Origin: Orobanche coerulescens
Lineage: Eukaryota; Streptophyta; Magnoliopsida; Lamiales; Orobanchaceae
Assembly (NCBI GenBank): GCA_033398695.1
Contig: CM065801.1
Location: 103,471,170-103,535,169, forward strand
DNA length: 64,000 nucleotides
Direction: 5' to 3'
In this document: in pieces, positions 22,743 to 35,064 of the stretch
Numbering within the stretch: the first letter of the stretch is position 1
Layout: each line of letters begins with the position of its first letter
Notes under the pieces: generated by a model
Seen by the model: only the letters and a program-made list of their open reading frames with translations
Told to the model about the DNA's origin: nothing
The model's database searches: none
Translations under genes and position numbers: made by a program

Positions 22743-24270
22743 ACAACAAAGAGTCGAAGGCCTTGCTCTTAACCAACAACCATTTTTTGATGGCGCAAAT
22801 TTCATGAAATGGAAGAAAAAGATGTCAATATTCATTCGAATGTATGGCATCGAGATTTGGAAGATCATTTGTCTTGGCTCAAAAGTTCCAATCAAACCTG
22901 ACGGATCTCTTAAGAGTTTTGAAGAATATAATGACGAGGATTGGAAGAACGACCATCTAAATTGTAAGGCTACTCAACTTCTATATTGTGCCTTAAGTCC
23001 AGAAGAGGTCAATCGTATCTCATCGTGTGAAAGTGCTAAAGAGATATGGAAAATTCTTGAAATCACACACAAAGGGACAACTCAAGTCAAGGAGACGAAG
23101 ATCAATATGCTTCTCCATGACTACGAGTTATTCATGATGAAAGGTGACGAGTCCATCACCAACATGCTCGACCGATTTTCGGTCATCACCAATGGACTTG
23201 CTTCATTCTGAAAACCATTATCAAGTTGTGAGAAAGTCAAGAAAATCTTAAGATCACTACCTGTTGAATGGGACGGCACGGTTATGGCGATTATGGAATC
23301 GAAAGATCTCAATAATCTTGATTTTAGTGCCCTCGTTGGTTCACTAATAAATTACGAGATTGTCCTTAAATCTCGAAATGCAAAGCCGAGACCGAAGGAA
23401 AGATCGATAGCCATGAAGGCTAAGATGTCAAAAAGAGAAGAAATCCCAGTTAATGAAAGCGACGAAGAATCGTCATATTATGCCAAAAATATTAATAAGT
23501 TTCAAACTTTATTAAACTGGAGAAAGAAAGACATCTCGGGCGAATCTAAGAAATTCGACAACAATTTTCGATTATGTGGTACACCAGGCCACTTTACAAA
23601 GAATTGCCGAGCTAAACCCGAGAAAGAGGTTCTCGTTGCAACATGGAGCGATGAAGACGAAGATGATGATTTTGTCAATCAAAATAATCTCGCTCTCATG
23701 GCCCGAAGTTCATTCGACGATAGCGACGTCGAAAGTCAAGTAAGTACATCCTCTCGTGACGAGCTATTTGAAGCATTTGAATTATTGTATACCGACTTTC
23801 AAAATGCTTTATCCGAGATTAAATCCCTTAAATCTAAAAATAAATCATTGGAAATTGAATATTCCAAAATTCTTGAAAAGGGAAAATTTGTCGAAATTGA
23901 TCACTCAAAATACATTGAAAATGAAAATATTTTAAAGGATGATCTTGTTAAAATGCAAATCGAGCTCAAAAATTTAACGAAGAAATTTTCTCTCGAAAAT
24001 GAGAAATTTGAAAATATGCTCTCGGTTCAAAAGTTTACTTTAAATAAATAGGGCTTGGGATTCAAACCTCGTCTTAAAAACGAGTCCTTAAATTTAAAAA
24101 TACCCCATTGCGAAAAATATTTGAAAATCGGGCACCATATTTCAAACTGTAAAAGTCCAAGACGGACGATTAAAGTTAAGAAAATTTGGGTTCCTAAAGG
24201 AATAATTATTTCAAATATCGTCTATATTTCCAAACAAAAACCAACTCTAAGTTGGATCCCCAAAATTTAA
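22743..24270 (+). pseudogene. gag: Copia-A gag (SIRE-like)
   Basis: Reads in one frame from the deletion edge. The N-terminal part has the Copia gag core: FFDGANFMKWKKKM, then AKEIWKILEITHKGTTQVKE and ITNMLDRFSVITNGL. A single in-frame TGA sits at 23209-23211. After it come KILRSLPVEWDGTV and the basic region. The zinc knuckle near 23560 reads FRLCGTPGHFTKNC, so the first cysteine of the CCHC set is Phe and RNA binding through zinc is probably lost. A charged coiled-coil-like stretch follows (about 23760-24040), then a TAG, then a KKIWVPKG segment near 24180 that in complete relatives precedes protease. No protease follows. The original start lies in the deleted segment. Confidence 0.85.
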
Positions 24271-24724
24271 TTTGTATTTTACTCAGGGGGAGTAATAATT
24301 TTTCAAAAGGGGATAATATTTTCACGGGGAGTTTATACCCTATTCATGCATATAGTTATATTCATCAATTTGGTATTTATCATTTTATTGTTATTTATTA
24401 TACTTTTTTGATGAAAAAAAAGGGGGAGAAAGGAGAAAAGAAAAAGAATGGGATTAACCCTGAAAGGGGGGAGAAAATCGAAGAAAAGTCGAAAAGATGA
24501 AGTGGAAAAGAAAAATGAGGAGACGTCGAAAAGATGATGAAAATTTGAAAATTCGAAAAGAAAAAGAGAAGGAAGGAAGGAGTCGAAGAAGAAATGAGAG
24601 AAGAAAATAACGAAACGGACAAATTCGAAAACTTTGGTCTGTACACATATACATATATTTTTACTTTTGCAGGTAAATCCCATTGACGAAGTGTTGTTTT
24701 GTAATCATCAAAAAGGGGGGAAAT
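24271..24724 (+). other. Copia-A 3' region with purine-rich block and polypurine tract
   Basis: Holds several G-runs in purine context (CTCAGGGGGAGTAATAA near 24282, AAAGGGGATAA near 24308, AAAAGGGGGAG near 24418) and a nearly pure purine stretch at 24410-24620. The tract abutting the 3' LTR is AAAAAGGGGGGAAAT at 24710-24724. Phe-rich frames on the minus strand are only the complement of the purine block. Confidence 0.75.
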
Positions 24725-25865
24725 TGTTGGAACATTTTGTTCCATACATGTATTAATAGTGTTTTGATGATTAAAGTAGTTACACAAAACAAAACAACAA
24801 AGAGACGAAGCAACGCATCAAAGAAAACGAAGTGCAAAAAGCTGGATTTATGCAAGCTTAACGTACGTAAAATGAACAATATAGCATACATAATGCGTGG
24901 AGATTAACGTAGCTAACGTACGTAATGGAGTGTTCAGAGTTCAAACCGGAATAACGTTGGACGTGTCAAAGTCAAAAAGACAGCAACGAATATATCGTAA
25001 ATGGTAAATGAGAGAAGGCTAGCTTGTCGGCTAAGAAAGCTTACCTTAGAATTATTCAATTGAAGGTCACTAGCCTGACTGATTTTCCTATCCTAGACTA
25101 GCCTGACATCAGCAATGACTTATCCTTAACGTACGTAATCGTTATCGATCAACGTACGCAATGAAGAGAGAAGGATGCTACTGGACAGAAACTGGGTGAT
25201 GTAAACATATGTAACATGTATATGTTAACATACGTAAAAGAGCTAACGTGCGTAACATGGAGGACTTGGCGTACGTAAGAGAGGTTCAGAGAGCTAACGG
25301 CTAGTTTGATGAAGAAGCCTATAAATACCATTTTTATGGTATTGTTTCACCACAACAACTTCAAGCAAACGATACATTCATCAGAGATTGATATACATTC
25401 TATTGTTGTTTTGAGCTTATATTGATAGTTTGAGTGTTTATACATTCAACACATACCCGAGAGGTAAAATAAAAGATATGACTAGATTCAGTGTTATTAG
25501 GATCCAGGATCCGACATTATTAGAATCACAATCGATATCTAACTGAGGTTTATCTAGTACCAATAGAAAGCTAGAGCGATTGATTCCTTGTCCGATAGAA
25601 AAGGAAAACGGTTTAACTTGGACCGATATAAATAAAAGTACGAGTGGTTTATCACGGACCAATTGAAGACGTGATTGTAACGATTATCCCTCGACCGATA
25701 GACGAGAGGTGCAGAGGTTTATATCTTCAACCTATAGAAAAAATACCCAGAGAGGACGTAGGCTCTATTATAGCCGAACCTCTATAAATCCGTGTGTCGT
25801 TTAATTTCCGCACTTTATATTTACGCTTCCGCAACACGGAGTATTATTCCGATTTTTCTCCAACA
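24725..25865 (+). repeat. Copia-A 3' LTR (1141 bp)
   Basis: Full LTR from TGTTGGAAC to TCCAACA. The TATA box CTATAAATACC lies at 25319-25329, so U3 is about 24725-25345. U3 carries ACGTACGTAA motifs near 24860, 24914, 25128, 25152 and 25268, the same palindrome type as in the Gypsy LTRs. Confidence 0.88.
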
Positions 25866-25910
25866 AACTAGACCTAATTAACCAACAAGCCTAGGTATCC
25901 ATAAACCTAG

Positions 25911-25923
25911 TTCTCTGATAACA
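25911..25923 (-). other. Gypsy-1 primer binding site, decayed
   Basis: On minus it reads TGTTATCAGAGAA, close to the tRNA-Met-type TGGTATCAGAGC. It lies five bases from the 5' LTR end at 25929. Confidence 0.75.
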
Positions 25924-25928
25924 TTTTC

Positions 25929-27373
25929 TGTAACACCCTCAAGATATTTAGGGTATATTACAGCACCGTGCACCCATATGTGGACCCATCAGGCTAACTA
26001 ATTTATACCGCTCGTCTAACCATCTCGGTTAGCGAGAATACACACATCTCCAAGACGCGAATTAAATAAAATGCCCGGTACAACCGGTAAACCAAACATC
26101 ATCGAAAATCACATATAAAATTTAGTATACAATCAATCTTCCAAATTTAAAACGCCTAAGTTCTCGCGAGTACTATCTATCAGTTTACAAGTTTGAAAAC
26201 AAACATTTTAAAATGGACAACTGAAATAAAGGGACTGATTTGCACACGTCAACAACCCTGGCCAGCATCCTCGTACTACTCCAGTGGCCGCTCGACCGGC
26301 TGAACGCAACCTGAAATTCATAACACGAATTTCCCCAAAGGGTTTAGCAATTACGCTAGTACAAGTAATCAAGGCAAACCATTCGCTTGCACATCTCATA
26401 GTACAGGCATCAAATTGTTTCAAAATAAAATCAAGACATGTCTCTTCTGGAAAACAAACAGTCTAATCACAGTTAAAAACGACCAAGGACCGGGGCTAAA
26501 CCACTGGTCCCATCTGTGGCCTCTATGGAGCCTCCCTAACTGGCCATAGTTAGAAATAACGTACATTACTCGCCTAGGACCGGGGCTAAACCACTGGTCC
26601 CATCCGAGGCCTCTATGGACCCTCCCAGACTGGATATCCAAATAAGCTCGTAAATCAGGAGCGAAATCACAGATTCCTCTGAGGCCCCGTCGGACCCTCC
26701 CGGAGTGAGCAAATCACACTCATATACATTACCATTCCATGTTAAGCATAAGGGTTTCACAAGAATACTTGCCTTGAGAATTTGACAACGAAATGCACGG
26801 AAAATCAACTACGGTTGCTAGGAACCGACAACCCCGAACCTAACGATTCGAAGAATACAATCACAACTAATTCTACACAAGTATGAAAACGGAAAACACC
26901 CGAAAACCCACATACGATTCATGTAAATTCGTACAAAAACAACAACGAGGGAGGGTCGCAACCGAACCCCCTTGATTTCACAAATACCACAAAATTTACC
27001 ATGAACTCGTAGGGAAAACATGAATACCACTAAGATTAATCACATACATCATGGATTAATCAACAACACGGGACGAATCAGACATTAAATCGAAAAACCT
27101 CAAATTTCCCAAAAATAGGGTTATGAGAGATTGAATCGAAGATGAAGAACACAAGTAGATGTTGTTAATCTACACCAAGGATTCAAGGAAGATGATAGCC
27201 GAGATGATTGGAAGAAGAAATTGCCTCAAAATCGCCTCTAGATCGCACAAGCCGCGTGGAAGAAGGATAAAATGAGAAATAGACGCGTCTGAGGTCAACT
27301 CTCGGGAATTTATAACCAAACAGTTTAGCCTGCGCTATGAAGTGCCTTAGCGTGCGCTTATCGCTTATTCCAG
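25929..27373 (-). repeat. Gypsy-1 5' LTR, truncated by Copia-B
   Basis: Begins TGTAACACCCTC and parallels 14890-16350, up to CGCTTATTCCAG, where Copia-B starts. A TATA-like TTATAAATTCC on minus lies near 27308-27318. The repeats with ACCACTGGTCCC and GAGGCCTC are present at about 26490-26710. The rest of U3 should lie beyond the right edge of the window, after Copia-B. Confidence 0.85.
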
Positions 27374-28467
27374 AGTTGGGATAACAATCCCTGTATCGAA
27401 ATTATCAGGATAAACAATCCCTGTATCGAAAGATCATGACAGAATGTTTTGACAATATGCCAATCCAGCATACAACAAGCAGCTGTATCGAAAAGCCGAT
27501 CAAAGGTATCATCCTGTATTGAAGACTTCTCGTAGCCCCAGCATACAGTGATTCAATCATACAGCAAAGGAGTCTCATAAGACTAAGTATGGAAGCTGTC
27601 TCGAATCAACAATACAACTATCATTCCATACAGCATCCAAACAGGACAAGAAGGAATCTTTAAAGTCAAAGTCCCGTTTAAGAAGATATATTTAAATACT
27701 AAAGGATAATGTATATAAATATCAAGCCGTCAGAGATCTTCAATCTAGTACAAAATTCGGATCGTGTTTTATTCAAACACATCATCCCATTGGAATGGAA
27801 TCCTGCTCAACGGATCTATCTCAACGGATATATTCAAGAAGGCTATATATATCTCCAGAGTTTGAAGATCAAACACTTACACACTCTGACACTGATGAAA
27901 TCTACTACAACGAAGTTATCATCATATACATCTGAGCAAACATATCTCCCAAAGCTTACTCTATTCTGAAAGAAGAGATATACAAGTGCTCAAAACTGTG
28001 AACAACACATCATTAGCTAAAAGCTCAGAAAATCAAAGCTGTTGTTCAATTATTGTTCTACCCTTGAACAAAACCCATCAGCCCTGTGTGGACTGAGAAA
28101 CCTTGCTATTCCTGAACTGTGTGTGATGGACTTTCATTGAAGAGACGAAGCTTCGGAACCGTGTGTGAAGAAGCCAGTCAAGTGATAGCTTAAACCAATC
28201 TGTGTGAACGGTTGAAGGCTAAAATCATTATATCAATCTGTGTGAACGATATATTGATTAGGTTTGATTATAAATACGTAGTTGTGTACATTTTAACTCC
28301 TGTGTGGAGGACCAGTAGATGTAGAGGGGTTTACCTCGAACCACTTTAATTACCATGTCAGTTACCTTCTACATTTACTGTTTTAATATTCGTCATTATT
28401 TTTAAGTATACACTTCATATCTAGTTGTATTTACAGCAACGCACTTTAACAAGACTTCCGCTACGCA
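27374..28467 (+). repeat. Copia-B 5' LTR, first part
   Basis: Contains a direct repeat with AACAATCCCTGTATCGAAA at 27382 and 27414, and further CTGTATCGAAA-like copies near 27482. TATATAAAT at 27712-27720 is a likely TATA box. The part from 28000 carries CTGTGTG repeats. It stops at the ACGCA target site (28463-28467) of the Athila insertion. Confidence 0.78.
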
Positions 28468-29032
28468 TGACTGCGCTGTCGTGATGCGCCAAAATTAGTT
28501 ATTTTTATTTTTTTTCCTTGGCTTACTTCTACTAACTAGTAGTATCGGCAAGTAAGGGTCGATCCCACGGAGAACGGTAAATCAATTAGACTAATTAAGA
28601 ATTAAATACTTTTAGCAATTAAAATAAAAACGAGAGGGGGGGGGGTTCAGTTTCTAATCTTAACTAAAATAATTTGAGTAAAATAAATTAAAATAAACAA
28701 AGGAAGTAAAAATCGAAAATATCAATTAAAGGAATAATCTAGTCCTTAGTTCCGTTTGATGATCCAAATTACTCCTTAAGCTTAAAATTTAGGTGTCGCG
28801 CGGCATTTTCTTTATTTAAGCCCAAATCACCTTGGCTTGGTCCGTTTGATGATCCAAATTATTCCTTAAGCTTAAAAACTCCATCAAACACCTAAATTAA
28901 ACAACAAATTGCCAAGTGAAGTAAATTACATCCAAAATATAAATATATAGAAAATAACCATGTGTGCCAACATAAAATTCATTAAAACCTTATAATTAAC
29001 AATGATTTTAGCACACTATTTTCGTTCTATCA
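28468..29032 (-). repeat. Athila 3' LTR, internally deleted (565 bp)
   Basis: Matches both ends of the 5' LTR (46660-48178, 1519 bp) but lacks about 950 bp from the middle, including the TATA region. At the junction (28755-28815) a stretch with CCGTTTGATGATCCAAATTA is repeated, suggesting repair with a template switch. Confidence 0.85.
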
Positions 29033-29597
29033 AATCTCCCCAAACTTAAACCGATGCTTGTCCTCAAGCATAATTCGAGTGAAAGAATTTCAAGAAGCAT
29101 GTGTTGAAAAATCCAAGATGATAGCCATATTCAAGGGAGAACAAATAATCATGAACAAGTAAGAAGAAAATTAAAGTACCTCAACCAATCTCAACATATT
29201 CATTGGCATCAAGTGAGAGAAAATTCGATGGCCTCACAAGGGGTCACTCTCGCTCAAGTAGATATAGGGATTATTAAGCAATCACTCACGTCAAAACATG
29301 GTGTGTCATTACCACATACTTGCACAAAAATCAAATCTCCACTACTTAGATGAACTCATGCATATAATCGAAAGGGCTTTTATGGTTGTAGCGGGGCTAT
29401 AGGTATGGGTAGGATAAAAAGGATAAATAAAGGATTCGTTGGGAAAGACTAATCATGAAATTAAGTGCATAACAAATCCTACAACAATGAAGCACCGTCC
29501 TTCCTTTTGCACCCTTTTGGGTACATATATGTAATCGCAAAGCCACAAAGGATCAATTGAGGTTAGTGGCTTTAACAACATTCGAGGGGGGTATTTT
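29033..29597 (-). other. Athila polypurine tract and 3' non-coding region
   Basis: Directly next to the 3' LTR, minus strand reads GTTTGGGGAGATT, the polypurine tract. The following ACTTAAACC.ATGCTTGTCCTCAAGCA segment is typical of Athila 3' ends (recalled). No coding region is seen. It ends in the ATTTT target site (29593-29597) of Gypsy-2. Confidence 0.75.
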
Positions 29598-32004
29598 TGT
29601 AACACCCCGAGATATTCGGAATAATTACAACGCCGTAAACCCTTTAAGTAAGGATTTACAATGCTAATTAAAAGAAATGTAAATATAATCCAACAATACC
29701 ACATAAATTCAAATTACAAACCCGGTTCCAACCGATCCAACGAGTTAATTAATACAACCATATCGAAATGATATTAATAAGACACCCGTACTCGAGCACT
29801 GAAATTGAACCAAGAAGACAAATCATAAACAACAACTAACATCACTGTGCCCCTTCATCGTCATGTTGGTACTGTGGCTGTTTCCCCGCTCCTCGGCTAC
29901 CTGAACATCAAAACAAATGTCCACCCCCGAAGGGGTTAGCAAAACGATACTAGTACAAGTATCATATTAAACAAATCGAATATGCATCAACAATACATAA
30001 CAAGATACACCACACGGACTTCCGGTACCGGAATCCGACAATGCGAATCCACACGATTCAATTAACACAGCAAGGGTATTCCAATGATCCAGTGCCCTCA
30101 GCATAGATCCCAAGATGATCCCGTCGGACCAACATGAGGTTGAAATAACCCGTCCAATGATCCAGCGCCCTCAGCCTAGATCCCAAGATGATCCCGTCGG
30201 ACCAACACGAGGTGGACATCCGATCCAGCGCCCTCAGCATAGATCGTACAACATACACAAACACAACTCATGCATACATATATGCCAAATCACTATGTCC
30301 ATCAACATGAACATACAAACACTAAATAACGAATATCATGACAATTCAACGAAATAAATCCCATGTTCAACAAGATGAATAAACCACATGCATGCTGAAA
30401 ATACGAATATTAACACATTACGATACTTGCCTCGAAGATGGCAAGAACGAAACACTCCAATGATCTCAACACACTCGAAGGTCGCCTCCTTCGATCAACG
30501 TAGCAAGCTCGAACCTTAACAAAAGAAATGATATAGAATTCATCTCAAATCGTACGAATGCCTATCAATCCGGTCATCGGCCAAAAGCTCTAAATATGTA
30601 ATCTGCCTGAACTACTTAGCGTACGCTACGTACTCTACGTAACGTGCGCTAAGTCTGCCTGTTAACGTACGCAAATGACCAAGTCTAGCGTACGCTAACC
30701 ATGTACTGACAGTTCTCTCCGATCAGCCGACTGACTCGACTGATCACATAACGTATGTTACGTACCAAACGTAGCGTACATTAACTCATTCCCGATAGCA
30801 CACGTTAATACACATATCTTAGCGTGCGCTAACCGTGCATGGTAGTTTACTACTGGCAGAAAACTTGATCTAATGATGATGAAACTCACGAAATCTACAG
30901 AGTTAATACATGTCCTCTCCATGCATATCATGTTCATACGGTTGGTGAAACATCTTTACGGATTAAACGATTACGAGATACGAGGATATTTATCATCATC
31001 ACAACACCATAATTCATCTCGATTTTCAAGGAAATATCCTAAGTTCAATCCATTTCATGTCCCAAAACGTATGATTCCATTATGTAAAGACATAAGAACT
31101 TTGATAATCTCCATATACTGGTCACAAACGGTTTGAATCTTCAGAATATACTAGGAGTTCAAGCACTAAAAGGTTCAATGGTTTATACGATGAATAAGTC
31201 CCGAAACATCGAAAATATCCTTCTAACACATGATGCTCGACTACTACGAATTTAACTGACTAGATAATCCCAAATCATGATTAAAACATCCTTCAGAATA
31301 CTACTAATATTGGTGAAGAATCACCTACCTCAAAGTAGCGAAGAACACGAAGGAACTTGAAGAAATCCAACACCGAGGGCTTGAACACCAATCTCCAATG
31401 ATCTACAATATTCAAACTCGTGCTAGGAGGATGATATGAAGGGTTTAGGATGAAGAGAGTGACTCTCCAAGTCCAAGAATTCGGATGTCGGAAGTGAAAA
31501 AGGCTGAAAATATGAAAAAGGATGCTGTCCTATTTATAGAAAATGGTTATTAGCGCGCGCTAGTCCATACTCATAGCGTGCGCTAACGGTCATACGAAGC
31601 TTACTGACTTCACTGTACTCAGCACTTAGCATGCGCTATCCTCATATCATTAGCGTACGCTACCGCGTTGACTTGGCTTTTCCGAAATCCGTCCAGGTTC
31701 ATCCCGACATGATCCGACCGAGATCCTCAGCCGATATCACCTACCACCTTATCTTAATCATGCTGACTACGTTTAGCGTGCGCTAAGGTTCATGCGCAGC
31801 GTGCGCTACGGATCCAACTTAGCGTACGCTACACATAGTCGATAGCATGCGCTACATGCGCAGAATCACAATTTAGATCATATTCATGAAATCATGTGCT
31901 CAACAATACCGGATCATGAAATACGGAGAATTATACTCAAATCAAAATGCAACAATTACAATATCACAAGGTTCAAATATATATCAGAAATCTCGGGTAT
32001 TACA
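29598..32004 (-). repeat. Gypsy-2 3' LTR
   Basis: Starts TGTAACACCCC and ends GGGTATTACA. Three repeats with GATCCAG.GCCCTCAGC lie at 30080-30245. The TATA box TCTATAAATA on minus is at 31531-31540. Palindromes of the TTAGCGTACGCTAA and TTAGCGTGCGCTAA type occur on both sides of it, at 30615-30830 and 31553-31860. The ORFs in it are non-coding. Confidence 0.92.
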
Positions 32005-32020
32005 TCCTTCCTCCCTAAAA
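32005..32020 (-). other. Gypsy-2 polypurine tract
   Basis: Minus reads TTTTAGGGAGGAAGGA, abutting the 3' LTR. The pol stop codon lies just before it at 32040-32042. Confidence 0.85.
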
Positions 32021-32039
32021 AGAAGTTTCGTCCCGAAAC

Positions 32040-35000
32040 TTAAGACGAAAACAACTCTGGATATCCAGTCTTCATACTGTCCTCCGTTTCCCAAGTGGCC
32101 TCTTTAGCTCCATGTCTTGACCATTGTACTTTAACCAAGTGTATTGGTTTATTCCTAAATTGTTTGATCCGACTCTCAAATATCTTGATTGGTCTCTCTT
32201 CGAAGGTGCCGTCATTAGCTAACTCGATCTTATCGAACTCAATGATATGACTGGGATCCGATACATACTTCCACAATTGGGATACGTGAAACACATTGTG
32301 AACGTGACTCATCGACGGCGGTAAGGCCAACCTGTATGCTAAATCCCCAACCCTCTCGAGGATCTCAAATGGTCCGATATATCTCGGACTTAGCTTACCT
32401 TTCCTCCCAAAATGGAAATTTCCTCATGTAGGGGACACCTTCAATAGTACGTGGTCCCCAATGTCGAACTCTAGAGGGCGACGATGCATATCTGCATAAG
32501 ACTTCTATCGACTCTGGGCAGTCAACAGTCTTTCCCGAATCAAAGTTATCTTCTCTTGAGTTTGAACTATCAATTCTGGTTTCGTCCCGATCAAGTCCGA
32601 AGAATCATCCCAGCACAAGGGTGATCGGCATCTTCTTCCATACAAAGCTTCAAATGGTGCCATGTTAATAGAAGCATGCCAACTATTGTTGTAGGTTAAT
32701 TCAATCAATGGAAAGTGAACTTCCGAATCAGTTGACCAATCTAAAGCACAAGCTCTAAGCATGTCTTCTACTGTTTGTATAGTCCTTTCGGACTGACCGT
32801 CCGTTTGGGGATGATAAGCCGTGCTAAAGTTTAGATCGGTCCCCAAAGCCCTGTGAATTGCCTTCCAGAAGTGCGACACGAAGCGACCATCTCGATCTGA
32901 AATAATGGTCTTCGGCGTCCCATGCAATCTGACTATCTCCGCAATAAATACTCGCGCCAATCTCTCGGGTCCCCAAGTATCTTTAATTCCTAGGAAATGA
33001 GCCGACTTGGTTAGTCGATCCACTATAACCCAAATCATGTTCACTCCCGTCTTGGTCCTTGGCATATTGGTGATGAAATCCATCGAGATATCCTCCCACT
33101 TCCGCTCAGGGATCGGAAGCGGCTTTAACATTCCGGCAGGTCGCTGATGTTCAATCTTAACCTGCCGACAAGTCAAACACTTCGAAACGTACTCTACTAC
33201 GTCCTTCTTCATATTTCCCCACCATAAGTTTTGTTTTAGATCCTTATACATCTTACTGCTGCCCGGGTGAATAGAATAGGGCACGCTGTGAGCTTCTTTC
33301 AGAATTGTCCATCTCAACTCATCATCATCGGGAACGCAAAGACGACTCTGAAATCTCAGAACTCCATCATCTTGTATCACGAATCCTGGGGCCTTTCCTT
33401 TCTTTACTTCGTCACATAACCGAAGGATCAGAGAATCGTTCAACTGCTTAGATTTGATTTCCTCGACTAGTGACGAAGTCAGTTCCATCACATATAGTTG
33501 CCCTTGGATTCCTGGTGACCATACTTCAATCCATTCGCGGATCAGTTCTCGTTGAATGCTGGTTTGGGACGTAAGTGCTTCCAACACACGAAGAGAAACA
33601 GGTTTACGGCTCAATGCATCGGCTACTACGTTTGCTTTACCCGGATGATAGAGAATTTCCAAGTCGTAATCCTTGATCAATTCCAGCCACCTTCTCTGCC
33701 TCATGTTTAATTCTTTCTGACTGAAGATGTACTTGTGGCTTTTATGATCTGTAAAGATCTGACAATGAGTAACGTATAAATAATGTCGCCAAAATTTTCA
33801 AGGCAAAGACCACAGCTGCTAACTCCAGATCATGAGTCGGGTAATTTACTTCGTACGGTTTCAACTGCCAAGAAGCATAGGCAATCACCTGATCCTTTTG
33901 CATCAACACACATCCCAGACCCTGATTCGAAGCATCGCTGTATACCATGAATCCATCAGTTCTATCTGGTAATGCTAATATAGGCGCTGTCGTCAGTCTC
34001 TTCTTAAGTTCATCAAAACCAGCCTGGCATTTCTCATCCCAGATGAACTTTTGAGTTTTCTATAACAACTTAGTGAGCGGGCGAGCAATTTTGGAAAATC
34101 CTTCTACAAAACGGCGATAATATCTAGCAAGTCCTAAGAAGCTTCGGACTTCTTTCACGTTATTAGGAGCTTCCCATTCCAAGATTGCTTCGACTTTCTT
34201 CGGGTCCACCTGAACTCCGTCAGCTGATATCACATGCCCAAGTAAGGTTACTTCCCTAAGCCAGAACTCGCATTTGGAAAGCTTCGCATAAAGCTGTTCA
34301 TTCCTCAAAGTGCTCAAAACCACACGCAAATGCTCAGCATGCTCCTCTGTGTCTTTCGAATAGATCAAGATGTCATCAATGAAAACGACCACAAACTTAT
34401 CCAGGTATTCTAAGAATACCCGATTCATCAATTGCATAAATACCACAGGAGCATTGGTAAGTCCGAATGGCATCACCACGAATTCATAGTGCCCGTACCG
34501 GGATCTGAAAGCAGATTTCGGTATATCCAATTCCTTAATTCTCAACTGATGATATCCTGATCGCAAGTCAATCTTCGAGAATACCCTTGCCCCTCGCAGT
34601 TGATCAAACAAGTCGTCGATCCGAGGTAAAGGATACTTGTTCTTGATCGTCACCTTGTTTAGCTCCCTGTAATCAATACATAACCGGAGGGATCCGTATT
34701 TCTTCCGGACAAAGAGAACGGGCGCTCCCCAAGGAGAAACGCTAGGTTGAATATAACCCTTCTGCAATAATTCCTCTAGTTGCTTCTTTAGTTCATACAT
34801 CTCGGTTGGCGCCATGCGGTATGGTGCTCTGGAAATAGGAGCGGCTCCAGGCTCTAATTCGATAGTGAACTCCACTTCTCTCTGCGGAGGTAACCCAGGT
34901 AGTTCGTCAGGGAATACATCTGAAAATTCATTCACAACTGGAATAGATGAGAGTTCTACTCCTTCTTTCTTCATGGCATAGCACCAAAGTCCATGACATC

Positions 35001-35064
35001 CCTGCTTCAGTAATTTCACAGCTTTCATCGCTTGATCAATTTTCCCGAGCTTCCCGGTCTCCAC
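32040..35064 (-). pseudogene. pol: Gypsy-2 pol: reverse transcriptase, RNase H, integrase, chromodomain-like end
   Basis: Reverse transcriptase (35064-34060) is well kept: [39 protein letters not shown] and the catalytic [10 protein letters not shown]. RNase H follows with [10 protein letters not shown] (33948) and ADALSRKP (about 33630). Integrase has HSVPYSIHP and CLTCRQV of the zinc-binding site (about 33300-33170), then the core acidic residues in [16 protein letters not shown] and SERTIQT. The tail has HVSQLWKYV, IKIFESRIKQFRNK and EATWETED, the Tekay-type chromodomain-like end. Breaks are a TAG after LTKLL at about 34060, a frameshift near 33770, a TAG at 32505 and a TGA near 32427. Protein organisation is normal for the clade. 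These changes abolish a full polyprotein. Confidence 0.93.

Larger units (their letters stand above)
22572..25865 (+). mobile_element. Copia-A: gag-only, non-autonomous Copia retrotransposon
   Basis: LTRs begin TGTTGGAACATTTTG at 22572 and 24725, and the last ends TCCAACA at 25865. AACTA flanks both sides (22567-22571 and 25866-25870), a perfect 5-bp target duplication. The interior encodes a Copia gag and then passes directly to the G-rich 3' end. No protease, integrase, reverse transcriptase or RNase H is present. The 5' LTR keeps only about 170 bp, so the LTR end, primer site and gag start were lost together. It resembles the gag-only class of plant LTR elements. Confidence 0.87.
14890..27373 (-). 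mobile_element. Gypsy-1: Tekay/Del-type chromovirus, truncated and nested
   Basis: The order on the minus strand is: 5' LTR (25929-27373, cut by Copia-B), primer binding site (25911-25923), a remnant leader, Copia-A, a deletion junction, the pol remnant (22490-20408), polypurine tract (20413-20424), then the 3' LTR (20412-14890, split by a nested element). The LTRs match over their shared length, for example CAAGATATTTAGGGTATATTAC near the start of both. The clade call rests on the chromodomain-like pol end and integrase sequence. Gag, protease and most of reverse transcriptase are deleted. Confidence 0.85.

Noticed and set aside
24333..24787. Phe- and Ser-rich minus-strand frames
   Set aside because: They are the complement of a purine-rich tract before the Copia-A 3' LTR and have no domain.
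27709..27969. 86-codon plus-strand frame
   Set aside because: Sits within the Copia-B LTR just after its TATA box, with no family resemblance and no support as a gene.
30873..31136. 87-codon plus-strand frame, also present at 38191-38454
   Set aside because: It repeats only because both are the same place in the two Gypsy-2 LTRs. The two copies differ at coding and silent positions alike, and it is antisense to the element.
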